Shown here in pieces: positions 27,903-37,829 of a stretch of DNA of 64,000 nt. How positions within the stretch are numbered: the stretch's first letter is position 1; each line of letters begins with the position of its first letter. The notes below the pieces were generated by a model. The model searched no databases and was not told the DNA's origin. It was given only the letters and a program-made list of their open reading frames with translations. The stretch lies in the NCBI GenBank assembly GCA_963931925.1, contig OZ007570.1, forward strand, positions 57,552,321-57,616,320. Direction: 5' to 3'. This stretch comes from Onchidella celtica. Taxonomy: Eukaryota; Mollusca; Gastropoda; Systellommatophora; Onchidiidae. The translations under genes and the position numbers were made by a program.

Positions 27903-30359
27903 TGTGAGAGGATGAACGACTTTTTATTTTTAATGTGCTTTCATGGTAGCTCTAGTGCGTGAGTGAGGGACGGCCACTCATAGTAGTTTAGGGACACTTG
28001 GCCGAGTACCATTAATTGGATTATTTCCCTTGTAATACTAGCGCGGGACCCGTTATTCACATCACGGTGAAAAGCGCGCATTTTGATTGGCCAGTTGGAA
28101 ATGTACCGGGCTTCCAACTCTTATATCATGGCTTTGAGTTTCTTACAACTCGCTCACTCGTTGTTATCCACCGACAGAAAGACGGGAACCCGAATTCATT
28201 TTTGAGAGTAGACAATACCCTATCGGTACAAAATGGGTACTCATGATAACGTTTGTTATCAATGGAGATACGTCGTATTAATGGACGAAAGTATCCCGCA
28301 CAAAATTGTCGAATGTTGTTAGTCCTGACACTTTGAAAATTTATATTAAAACTATTACCGGGTTTCTGGTATAAGTAGTCAGTTAGAATTTTAGCAGCAA
28401 GTTTCTACTTTATAATGGTACCAATTTTGTTGTACTTTGATGCACATATCCTATTGAAATAATTAATAAGAGGATCTCGGATTTAAAGTAAACCACGAGT
28501 TAGACGCATGTTATCCCCGATAAATCCAACCTGGGTCAAATTTATTCAATTATTGCTGGAGGGGTCGTTAGAGTAATTTCTGCAGTTTACTGGGATACCT
28601 AATTGACTTTTGTGTGCACCCTTTTAACCGTACTGGAAATTCGATTGTGTTAGGACCCTAACCGGTTATGTTGTCGGGCTGGACTCCATGTCCGAGCCTT
28701 TCACTTGTGCAACACGGGCTACGTAATAGCTCTCTCGGACGTCCGCGCGGGCTCATAAATAAGATGCGGTTCGAGTGGTCAAGACACTCCATCATAGACG
28801 CAGAGACAGAGCCGACGCTTGCCATCGCCACCCCGCCCCATAAGGCATGTAGCGGTAGCACAGGACCCGGAGAAACTTTGGCTTATGGCTGGTTGGGCTT
28901 CTTTTTATGGGCTTCTTCTTTTGTTGGGCTTCTTTTTCTTTTCCTTTTTTTTGTTTGGTAGTGATACCGTTGTTAGGCTTTTTGAATAAATAAGATTGCC
29001 AGCAGAACCCTGTGTTTGTTAATCCTGTGTATCCTTAAGGGAGTTACTATTGAACCCACGCAGTAACCACATTACCCACTCGTAGTTCATCCAACACTTG
29101 TGTGCATATATATAGTGTGTGTGTAGCATTGCCTTGTTGTGGTAGGCAGTGAGGATTTCCTGACATGTTGATGTGGATGATTTATGTTACAGCGAGCGGC
29201 ACTATACACTTGATTGTATTACGGGTATTTGTGTACCTTGCCAGTACCACTATGCTATAGAGAGCAGTGTGATTGTGATTGCGTGTTTAGTGTTTAAGAT
29301 GTGTAATTAATTACATGTATTGGAGATGTATAATATTAGTTGGGCCTCACATGGGTGAGCCCCAGGATTGTTCTATGTGCGGCGGTGGATGAACAATGTT
29401 TCAGTGAGTCTACACATGTTGCAATGAGTCTCTCCGACATATATATATATATATCATGTGCATGTATTATAGTTATCCAGATGTATTATGCTTCTATGAG
29501 TTTCGTAAGTGTGTGAAGGACAGTCTCATTTTAAGGAATGTACACATTACTTTATGTATCTAGTGGTGTGTCATGCACATGTTAGCCTTGCGGCATAGCT
29601 CCGCGGCTAAGGTCAAAGGGCATGACCCTTCAGTATCGATTGGGAAGGGAAGTAACCAATACAATAGCCCTGGGGCGGGTTAGTACTAATAATGGGAGTG
29701 GGCCTATGAGGATGGCCTGCATTGGGATGCAGCGTCTGTGTTATGGACGGTCAGTGGGCCATGTTGGCCACTGCGTTATTATTTTATGGAATGGCCACTC
29801 TGGATGTGTTGTACACCGGCTCAGTGGAGCGAAACTATTGTGTTCTTGCCCCTTCATTTGTTATGTCCTTCATACTTTGATTAGTACATTAATTAGTTTA
29901 TGTTGCCAGTGTACTAGGAAACTCCTTGTGTATATGATATAGCCACTTGTAGTTGTTATTCATTAACCTTAGCGCTATTTTATTCCATGCATACATATCC
30001 AGTTGGTTATTGCTTAAATTCTATATTATGTTGTTGTTGTTTGATTTAATACTTAATACTATTACTAGGTATGTCCACCATTGATTGCCTGATTAATGTT
30101 GTCATTATATCCTAATCATATTTTCGTCTTTTCTCTTGTTCCAGCTTATGGCTGGTTGGGCTTCTTTTTATGGGCTTCTTCTTTTGTTGGGCTTCTTTTT
30201 CTTTTCCTTTTTTTTGTTTGGTAGTGATACCGTTGTTAGGCTTTTTGAATAAATAAGATTGCCAGCAGAACCCTGTGTTTGTTAATCCTGTGTATCCTTA
30301 AGGGAGTTACTATTGAACCCACGCAGTAACCACATTAGCCACTCGTAGTTCATCCAACA
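27903..30359 (+). repeat. 5' LTR, composite
   Basis: The LTR contains its own last 215 bp twice: 28882-29096 and 30145-30359, differing at one position (accc versus agcc near the end). The first 1194 bp (27903-29096) already has TG...CA borders and could be an LTR alone. The 1048-bp segment 29097-30144 then separates it from the second 215-bp unit. Each unit carries AATAAA (gaataaataag), as an R region should. Confidence 0.85.
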
Positions 30360-30364
30360 TTTTC

Positions 30365-30382
30365 TGGTGTCAAGAAGTGGGA
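30365..30382 (+). promoter_or_regulatory. primer binding site, tRNA-Leu-like
   Basis: TGGTGTCAAGAAGTGGGA lies 5 bases after the 5' LTR. It resembles the TGGTGTCAGAAGTGGG sites used by many invertebrate Ty3 and BEL elements, with one extra A. Confidence 0.65.
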
Positions 30383-30547
30383 TACACAGAAGGGTTAGTT
30401 TGTAGTGTAGAAAACCCAGCCATGGAAATTTTAGTTTGAGGCCCAGCCAGCCAGCCAACCCCTGCCCCACCCCATAGGAACCAGGGAGCCACGAAGACCA
30501 ACGCCCTCCAACGTCGACACAAGATCCAGGACCCGTACCCCGGTCCT

Positions 30548-30889
30548 GTGCACACCGTCCTGTCTGTTCCCCCGCCTCATGGTGGTTACTTTACCATCAG
30601 AAACCCAGATGGAGATGCCTCTGCGGTCAACGGAGACCTCTTGCGGTTATTTCACCCCCCAGTGGTCAACACACGTCCACAGCACCCGCCTCCACTGCCT
30701 GCGTCGACCGATGTCTGGTACTTCCCGGCCCACCACCCTTGCCAGCCACCTCCAGCCCAACCAGACCCTCAACATGGGTTGAGAACTTTACAGCCCCTAC
30801 CTCCTGTGCAGCGGTCCAGCTGCCCCCACGTCCAGCTGCCCCCACCGACAACCCCAGAGATTAGACCTATGACTCTTATTAGTGATTGA
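30548..30889 (+). CDS. proline-rich open frame inside the LTR element
   Basis: 113 codons, very rich in Pro and His (HPPPLPAS, PQHGLRTLQPLPP). It has none of the gag, protease, reverse transcriptase or integrase motifs. It is the only sizeable plus-strand frame in the 1.1-kb interior. It could be a gag remnant or a chance GC-rich frame; I do not recognise a function. Confidence 0.25.
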   Translation: MHTVLSVPPPHGGYFTIRNPDGDASAVNGDLLRLFHPPVVNTRPQHPPPLPASTDVWYFPAHHPCQPPPAQPDPQHGLRTLQPLPPVQRSSCPHVQLPPPTTPEIRPMTLISD

Positions 30890-31467
30890 CATTATACATT
30901 GACGGTGAGTGCAGAAAGAGCAGGGGAGCGCACCCATCAAGACCCCGCCGAGTTTCCATCAGGCCAGATGATAGACCACCGAATCCAAGGGAGCTCCGCC
31001 TCAAGATTTTAAGTTAGAGAGTATGCCCATGTTGGCTTTCTCCACAGCTTAATTACAATTACTTTTATGCCTATGTCGACCTTACCTTTTTCATTGCCCT
31101 AGTGCCCTTATAGCATATTGTATTTTTTTGTACTGTTCGATCCTACGTTAACCCTGATAGTGGTCTGGGACCACCGTTGCAGGTCTGGGACCTGTTGTTT
31201 TGTCCATATGATGTAACTTACTACAGCCAGAGCTGAGACTGTTGTGTACATCTTCAGGATGCCAGTAGTAACTTAGCCGGTTCACGCCACCTGTTAGTAG
31301 TTATAAAGAGGATGGACCATTGTTGTACTTCGGTTCACTGTGTGTATTTTGCAATTGTTCTACCCTAAGTGATGGTATCATAGCCCCTTAGAGTTTGATT
31401 ATACCTTCAGTGGTCTTTTGTAAACCTTTGAATTGATGTATGTGTCACGTAAGGGACTACGTGACTT

Positions 31468-31479
31468 AGCAGGGGAGAA
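31468..31479 (+). promoter_or_regulatory. polypurine tract
   Basis: AGCAGGGGAGAA directly abuts the TG of the 3' LTR, the expected place for plus-strand priming. Confidence 0.7.
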
Positions 31480-33936
31480 TGTGAGAGGATGAACGACTTT
31501 TTATTTTTAATGTGCTTTCATGGTAGCTCTAGTGCGTGAGTGAGGGACGGCCACTCATAGTAGTTTAGGGACACTTGGCCGAGTACCATTAATTGGATTA
31601 TTTCCCTTGTAATACTAGCGCGGGACCCGTTATTCACATCACGGTGAAAAGCGCGCATTTTGATTGGCCAGTTGGAAATGTACCGGGCTTCCAACTCTTA
31701 TATCATGGCTTTGAGTTTCTTACAACTCGCTCACTCGTTGTTATCCACCGACAGAAAGACGGGAACCCGAATTCATTTTTGAGAGTAGACAATACCCTAT
31801 CGGTACAAAATGGGTACTCATGATAACGTTTGTTATCAATGGAGATACGTCGTATTAATGGACGAAAGTATCCCGCACAAAATTGTCGAATGTTGTTAGT
31901 CCTGACACTTTGAAAATTTATATTAAAACTATTACCGGGTTTCTGGTATAAGTAGTCAGTTAGAATTTTAGCAGCAAGTTTCTACTTTATAATGGTACCA
32001 ATTTTGTTGTACTTTGATGCACATATCCTATTGAAATAATTAATAAGAGGATCTCGGATTTAAAGTAAACCACGAGTTAGACGCATGTTATCCCCGATAA
32101 ATCCAACCTGGGTCAAATTTATTCAATTATTGCTGGAGGGGTCGTTAGAGTAATTTCTGCAGTTTACTGGGATACCTAATTGACTTTTGTGTGCACCCTT
32201 TTAACCGTACTGGAAATTCGATTGTGTTAGGACCCTAACCGGTTATGTTGTCGGGCTGGACTCCATGTCCGAGCCTTTCACTTGTGCAACACGGGCTACG
32301 TAATAGCTCTCTCGGACGTCCGCGCGGGCTCATAAATAAGATGCGGTTCGAGTGGTCAAGACACTCCATCATAGACGCAGAGACAGAGCCGACGCTTGCC
32401 ATCGCCACCCCGCCCCATAAGGCATGTAGCGGTAGCACAGGACCCGGAGAAACTTTGGCTTATGGCTGGTTGGGCTTCTTTTTATGGGCTTCTTCTTTTG
32501 TTGGGCTTCTTTTTCTTTTCCTTTTTTTTGTTTGGTAGTGATACCGTTGTTAGGCTTTTTGAATAAATAAGATTGCCAGCAGAACCCTGTGTTTGTTAAT
32601 CCTGTGTATCCTTAAGGGAGTTACTATTGAACCCACGCAGTAACCACATTACCCACTCGTAGTTCATCCAACACTTGTGTGCATATATATAGTGTGTGTG
32701 TAGCATTGCCTTGTTGTGGTAGGCAGTGAGGATTTCCTGACATGTTGATGTGGATGATTTATGTTACAGCGAGCGGCACTATACACTTGATTGTATTACG
32801 GGTATTTGTGTACCTTGCCAGTACCACTATGCTATAGAGAGCAGTGTGATTGTGATTGCGTGTTTAGTGTTTAAGATGTGTAATTAATTACATGTATTGG
32901 AGATGTATAATATTAGTTGGGCCTCACATGGGTGAGCCCCAGGATTGTTCTATGTGCGGCGGTGGATGAACAATGTTTCAGTGAGTCTACACATGTTGCA
33001 ATGAGTCTCTCCGACATATATATATATATATCATGTGCATGTATTATAGTTATCCAGATGTATTATGCTTCTATGAGTTTCGTAAGTGTGTGAAGGACAG
33101 TCTCATTTTAAGGAATGTACACATTACTTTATGTATCTAGTGGTGTGTCATGCACATGTTAGCCTTGCGGCATAGCTCCGCGGCTAAGGTCAAAGGGCAT
33201 GACCCTTCAGTATCGATTGGGAAGGGAAGTAACCAATACAATAGCCCTGGGGCGGGTTAGTACTAATAATGGGAGTGGGCCTATGAGGATGGCCTGCATT
33301 GGGATGCAGCGTCTGTGTTATGGACGGTCAGTGGGCCATGTTGGCCACTGCGTTATTATTTTATGGAATGGCCACTCTGGATGTGTTGTACACCGGCTCA
33401 GTGGAGCGAAACTATTGTGTTCTTGCCCCTTCATTTGTTATGTCCTTCATACTTTGATTAGTACATTAATTAGTTTATGTTGCCAGTGTACTAGGAAACT
33501 CCTTGTGTATATGATATAGCCACTTGTAGTTGTTATTCATTAACCTTAGCGCTATTTTATTCCATGCATACATATCCAGTTGGTTATTGCTTAAATTCTA
33601 TATTATGTTGTTGTTGTTTGATTTAATACTTAATACTATTACTAGGTATGTCCACCATTGATTGCCTGATTAATGTTGTCATTATATCCTAATCATATTT
33701 TCGTCTTTTCTCTTGTTCCAGCTTATGGCTGGTTGGGCTTCTTTTTATGGGCTTCTTCTTTTGTTGGGCTTCTTTTTCTTTTCCTTTTTTTTGTTTGGTA
33801 GTGATACCGTTGTTAGGCTTTTTGAATAAATAAGATTGCCAGCAGAACCCTGTGTTTGTTAATCCTGTGTATCCTTAAGGGAGTTACTATTGAACCCACG
33901 CAGTAACCACATTAGCCACTCGTAGTTCATCCAACA
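31480..33936 (+). repeat. 3' LTR, composite
   Basis: Same internal architecture as the 5' LTR, with 215-bp units at 32459-32673 and 33722-33936 keeping the same single difference between units. The composite form was therefore copied as one LTR through reverse transcription rather than assembled separately at each end. Confidence 0.9.
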
Positions 33937-34004
33937 TATGTATAACCACAGTAAACAGAATGCAGAAAATCATGTAAGAAAAAGTAAAACCAAATGGCAT
34001 GCTG

Positions 34005-35092
34005 CAGATGTAATATTAACAAGTTTATTAACTGATTCCTCAGATAGAAATCAGTGTATACTTGAAGGAAACAATAAAAGTGATAATGTTGAGTAAAAAT
34101 GTAACATCATTCAAAACAGACAAATTGTGATGCAGTTGTCCATCGTAGTTTCCGTTCTTTCTCCCCCGCCCCCTTCCCCAACCCCCACACCTCCCATCCC
34201 CTGTTAGATACATACAACGTACACACACACATAAACAAATGTACACTGTCCGCAAAAAATACAAGCAGAGGTCATAGGTCTTACTCCAACTCTGTAGTCT
34301 GCCGAGCAGTATGCTGGCTTAGTTCTTGTCTCACGACACCGTTAAGAACACACTAACATACGAAAACTCTGTAGCCCTGACAAGGATATCCATACAACCG
34401 CACACTCATTCACAATAACCTTGCCATTACCTTTCCCCTCAGTCACACACACACCTTTCCCCCCAAACATCCCATTTCCACCCTCAAAACTGAGAGGATC
34501 GAATTACCACAGCATTATTGTTAACACATTTCAAACTTATTTTTGAGCTTTTGAAACAACGGGTGAACCGGAAAAGATGCCCTATAAATCACACTTATAT
34601 TTTCAATGCCATGACAACGCATAATATAATATCATTGATGTTGTGCAAAACAAATGCAGGCCCTTCTTCTGATAATGCACAAATAATATGATAGTGACAG
34701 CAATTAATGTTTTCCTTATATAGTTGATGGTGGCATGATGAGAGTAGCGATGATGGTAATGAACACATATATGATTAAGTATGCTGATAAAGGGATGACG
34801 TTGTGATGTAATATTCCTGTGGTAAAAATATGCAATTTGTGAATTACCATACTACCTTCTGGCTCTTTACAAAATGCTATTTCAGTTCACCTCGAGACTA
34901 TTATTCGTTTATGTGAGCGCTGCATCATTACTTTTGGAATATAAACAATAATAAATAAATAAATAAATAAATGACAACAACTGGCACGATGATTGACGAT
35001 GAGGACGGCAATAAAAATGAAAATTATGATGGGGAGACTGATGCTGATTACAATGATGATGATGCTGATGATGATGATGTCCGAAGAGTTCA
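34005..35092 (-). other. actin 3' UTR and polyadenylation signal
   Basis: A minus-strand AATAAA at 34024-34029 lies about 1.06 kb after the actin stop codon and is the first good candidate. The interval holds ATG/ATC trinucleotide repeats near 35040-35080, TAAA repeats near 34950 and C-rich stretches. No other gene is seen. Confidence 0.45.
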
Positions 35093-36268
35093 TTAGAAGC
35101 ACTTTCTATGCACAATGGAAGGGCCACATTCATCATATTCTTGCTTGCTGATCCACATCTGCTGGAAGGTGGATAGTGACACCAAAATGGATCCTCCAAT
35201 CCATACAGAATACTTCCTCTCAGGAGGAGCAATAACCTTGACCTTGTTTGTTGGTGGGGCTAAGGCTGTTAACTCTTTCTGGATGCGATCAGCCAGGCCA
35301 GGGAACATGGTGGTCCCTCCTGACAGAACGGTGTTGCTGAAGAGATCCCGGCGAATATCGATGTCACAGTTCATGACGGAATTGTAGATCATCTCATGAA
35401 TGCCAACGCTCTCTCTCCCCGTAAAAGCTGGTTGGAACAAGACCTCGGGACAACGGAATCTTTCAGAACCAAGTGTGATGATTTGGCCATCGGGGAGCTC
35501 ATATGATTTCTCGATCTGCGACGACTTGGCTGCGGTGTTGAGTTCAGTCTCAAAGTCCAGAGCCACGTAGCACAGCTTTTCCTTCACGTCTCGCACGATT
35601 TCTGCTTCAGATGAGGTCTCCAAGCTGTAGCCACGCTCGTGAAGGATACGCTGCAGATATCACGTGAGATCACGACCAGCCAGGTCAACTCTTTTGATGG
35701 CATGAGGCAAAGCATAGCCTTCGAAGATCGGAACAGTGTGCGTCACACCATCGCCAGAGTCCATAACAATGCCTGTGGTTCTACCAGAAGCGTAAAGACT
35801 GAGCACTGCTTGAATACCAACGTAGAATGCTGGGGCGTTGAATGTTTCGAAGAGAATTTGGGTCATCCTTTCGCGATTTGCCTTGGGGTTTAGAGGGGCC
35901 TCTGTCAACAGCACTGGGTGTTCCTCCGGAGCAACCCTGAGTTCGTTGTAGAAGGTGTGGTGCCAGATCTTTTCCATGTCGTCCCAGTTGGTAACAATGC
36001 CGTGTTCCACGGGATATCTCATACTCAGGATACCCCTATTGGCTTGAGCTTCATCTCCAACATAACAATCTTTGGTGCCCATGCCAGCCATGACTACGTT
36101 ATATCTCGGCCTGCCTGTTAAGGCTGGGAACACTGAGCGAGGTGCATCATCACCTGCAAACCCAGCTTTGCACATACCAGATCCGTTATCAATGACGATG
36201 GCGGCAAGGTCTTCTCCTTCGTAAGAGGTCATTCTGACGTTTGTATTGTGCGAAATGGTTGTGAAAAC
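35093..36268 (-). CDS. divergent actin, single coding exon, interrupted by one in-frame TGA
   Basis: Translation starts at 36232 ([19 protein letters not shown]). The frame runs 379 codons to the universal actin end [10 protein letters not shown] at 35093; typical actins have 374-377 residues. The phosphate loop ([16 protein letters not shown]), [17 protein letters not shown] and SGGTTMFPG are all present, and the nucleotide-binding cleft looks complete. There are many substitutions relative to conventional actins (for example [19 protein letters not shown]), so this is a diverged paralogue. Codon 191 is TGA where actins have Asp (GRDLT-D-YL). An AG acceptor at 36269-36270 shows a 5' UTR intron, a common actin design. 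It may be a fresh pseudogene, a natural null allele or a sequence error. Confidence 0.85.
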
Positions 36269-36299
36269 CTGGAAGGGAAGAAAGGAAAAGAAATGACAT

Positions 36300-37580
36300 T
36301 TATATGAAATCAATTCACAGTGGTATGCATGCATAATATGATTTGTGTACCTCGGGTCATTTGAGTTTGCATTATAGGAGATACGTACTTTTAATGATTT
36401 TCAATTTCCAGTAAACAGCTTACAGCGACATGTAGATGAAGTAAACTAGAAATTAACTTTTTTTTCTGGCCGACAATTCGGCCTTTACCGTTTTACCATG
36501 ATGTATGTTGTATCTAAGCTAGGAATAAAACATATCTGCCTCTTCGGATCCTCATTATATACACATAGGCCGTCTCCTTACTTTCCCATCCCCAAATCCT
36601 CAACTATTCCTTGTACTCTCGCATACTCCTGCCGCCACGGAGCAATGATAATTAATTACTTTCAACTCAAACATTCAGGATAAATGGCGAAACCTCAAAT
36701 TCAAGGACATTACAAATTTGAGTACACTGTTACGGAGGCTTCAGTGCTTGATCTTTTTGGTTTGGTATACTGTATAATCTGTATATATATGCCTCAATTT
36801 TTTTTTGTACTCTAAGCTTGCCCATGCGGTACTTTACTATAGAAGTGAATGCAGAACAAGTGTGTGACTGATACACTACGGAAGATTTCTCAAAGTAAAT
36901 GATTTGTGCACAACAAAATGAGACTCTCTATCATGTAAATCAGTTTCTGACAACGTTCCTGTTAGATATTAAAAACAATCTCACATGAACAAAAAAAAAA
37001 AATTCAAAAAATTCTGGAATATCACCCCTCACCTCCATACTTTTTTACTTTAAAAGAAAACAAAAATAGAAAGCATATTGCACGGATTTGGCTATTACAT
37101 GTACTGAAAACCTTTAAAAGTAATTCCCAAAACGGCACGAGACATTCCATAAACAAAATCAGAGAACTATAGGCCAAAATCCCTTCGAACGCGAAATTAT
37201 GGTCGCACTCGCACACGCTGTCTGTGGACCCAAAACACAACCCCCCCCCCCCCCAACCCCTTTCATTTAAATCCATTTGGAAAATAATTGAAGATATGGC
37301 TGCTTAATTATAACTTAACAAACCGCATAAATCTCTGATTCAAATTTTGAACTGACCGGCTTGGGTGAAAACAAGAAGCAGAGAATGCATGATGTTTTAA
37401 GAAAATAAACATAAACTGAAAACAATCATATCAATCTATTACAAAAAAAAAAAACAACACACACACACACACACACAAAATTTACGTCTATAGTATCAGA
37501 CAATCGGAAAAATGAAAAAAAAAACCGACAACAAAAAACAGCAAATCTAGTACCGGCCCGGCGGTATGTCATGTATACAC
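36300..37580. other. probable actin 5' UTR intron
   Basis: AT-rich, with a C run near 37241 and (CA)n near 37453. No coding sequence is recognised. Confidence 0.45.
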
Positions 37581-37697
37581 AGACCTACTTGTAAAAAGTG
37601 AGTCGAACAAAAAGGTTGTTGCAATGGTCTCTCCAAGCTTGGTAAGAACTTTTCTGCTGTCAAAAAGTTTCTAAAGACTCCAATGACCGACGTCTAA

Positions 37698-37796
37698 TAT
37701 TTATACACCCGAATAGCTTTAACGCTGTACCATTGACTCATCTTCTTTCTTGGAAAGGTGATTCCTGCGCTATTTATAATTCGTGTCCAAAAGAGG
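37698..37796 (-). promoter_or_regulatory. candidate actin promoter: TATA box and CArG-like box
   Basis: Read on the minus strand, TATAAATA lies at 37705-37698, with a second TATAAATA at 37778-37771. CCTCTTTTGG, one mismatch from the serum-response (CArG) consensus, lies at 37796-37787. A start near 37670 would leave a short non-coding exon; a donor (AA|GTAGGT) near 37585 could splice to the acceptor at 36269. Assigned from position and motif only. Confidence 0.5.
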
Positions 37797-37829
37797 ACGG
37801 CTCGCGAGATAAGAGACCGTAAATTTGTT

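Larger units (their letters stand above)
27903..33936 (+). mobile_element. non-autonomous LTR retrotransposon with giant composite LTRs
   Basis: Two direct repeats (27903-30359 and 31480-33936, 2457 bp each, constant offset 3577 with no indel) begin TGTGAGAGG and end CCAACA (TG...CA). They flank a 1120-bp interior. A 4-bp duplication TATG lies immediately outside both ends (27899-27902, 33937-33940). A tRNA-Leu-like primer binding site follows the 5' LTR and a purine tract precedes the 3' LTR. There is no gag-pol, so it must have been copied by enzymes from another element. The LTRs show no difference in the stretches I compared, so the insertion is recent. It lies about 90 bp beyond the likely polyadenylation signal of the actin gene. 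Confidence 0.92.

Noticed and set aside
28016..29942. Open frames repeated identically in both LTRs as real genes
   Set aside because: They are duplicated because the LTRs are duplicated; none has a recognisable domain.
30548..30889. Proline-rich frame as a gag gene
   Set aside because: No capsid or zinc-knuckle motif; composition alone cannot support gag. Kept only as a low-confidence open frame.
27899..33940. 5-bp target duplication ATATG for the LTR element
   Set aside because: ATATG also matches if the LTR ends one base earlier (CCAAC), but TG...CA borders favour the 4-bp TATG reading.
34909..35090. TAAA and ATG trinucleotide repeats as a regulatory array
   Set aside because: Simple microsatellites in the actin 3' UTR, with no further structure.
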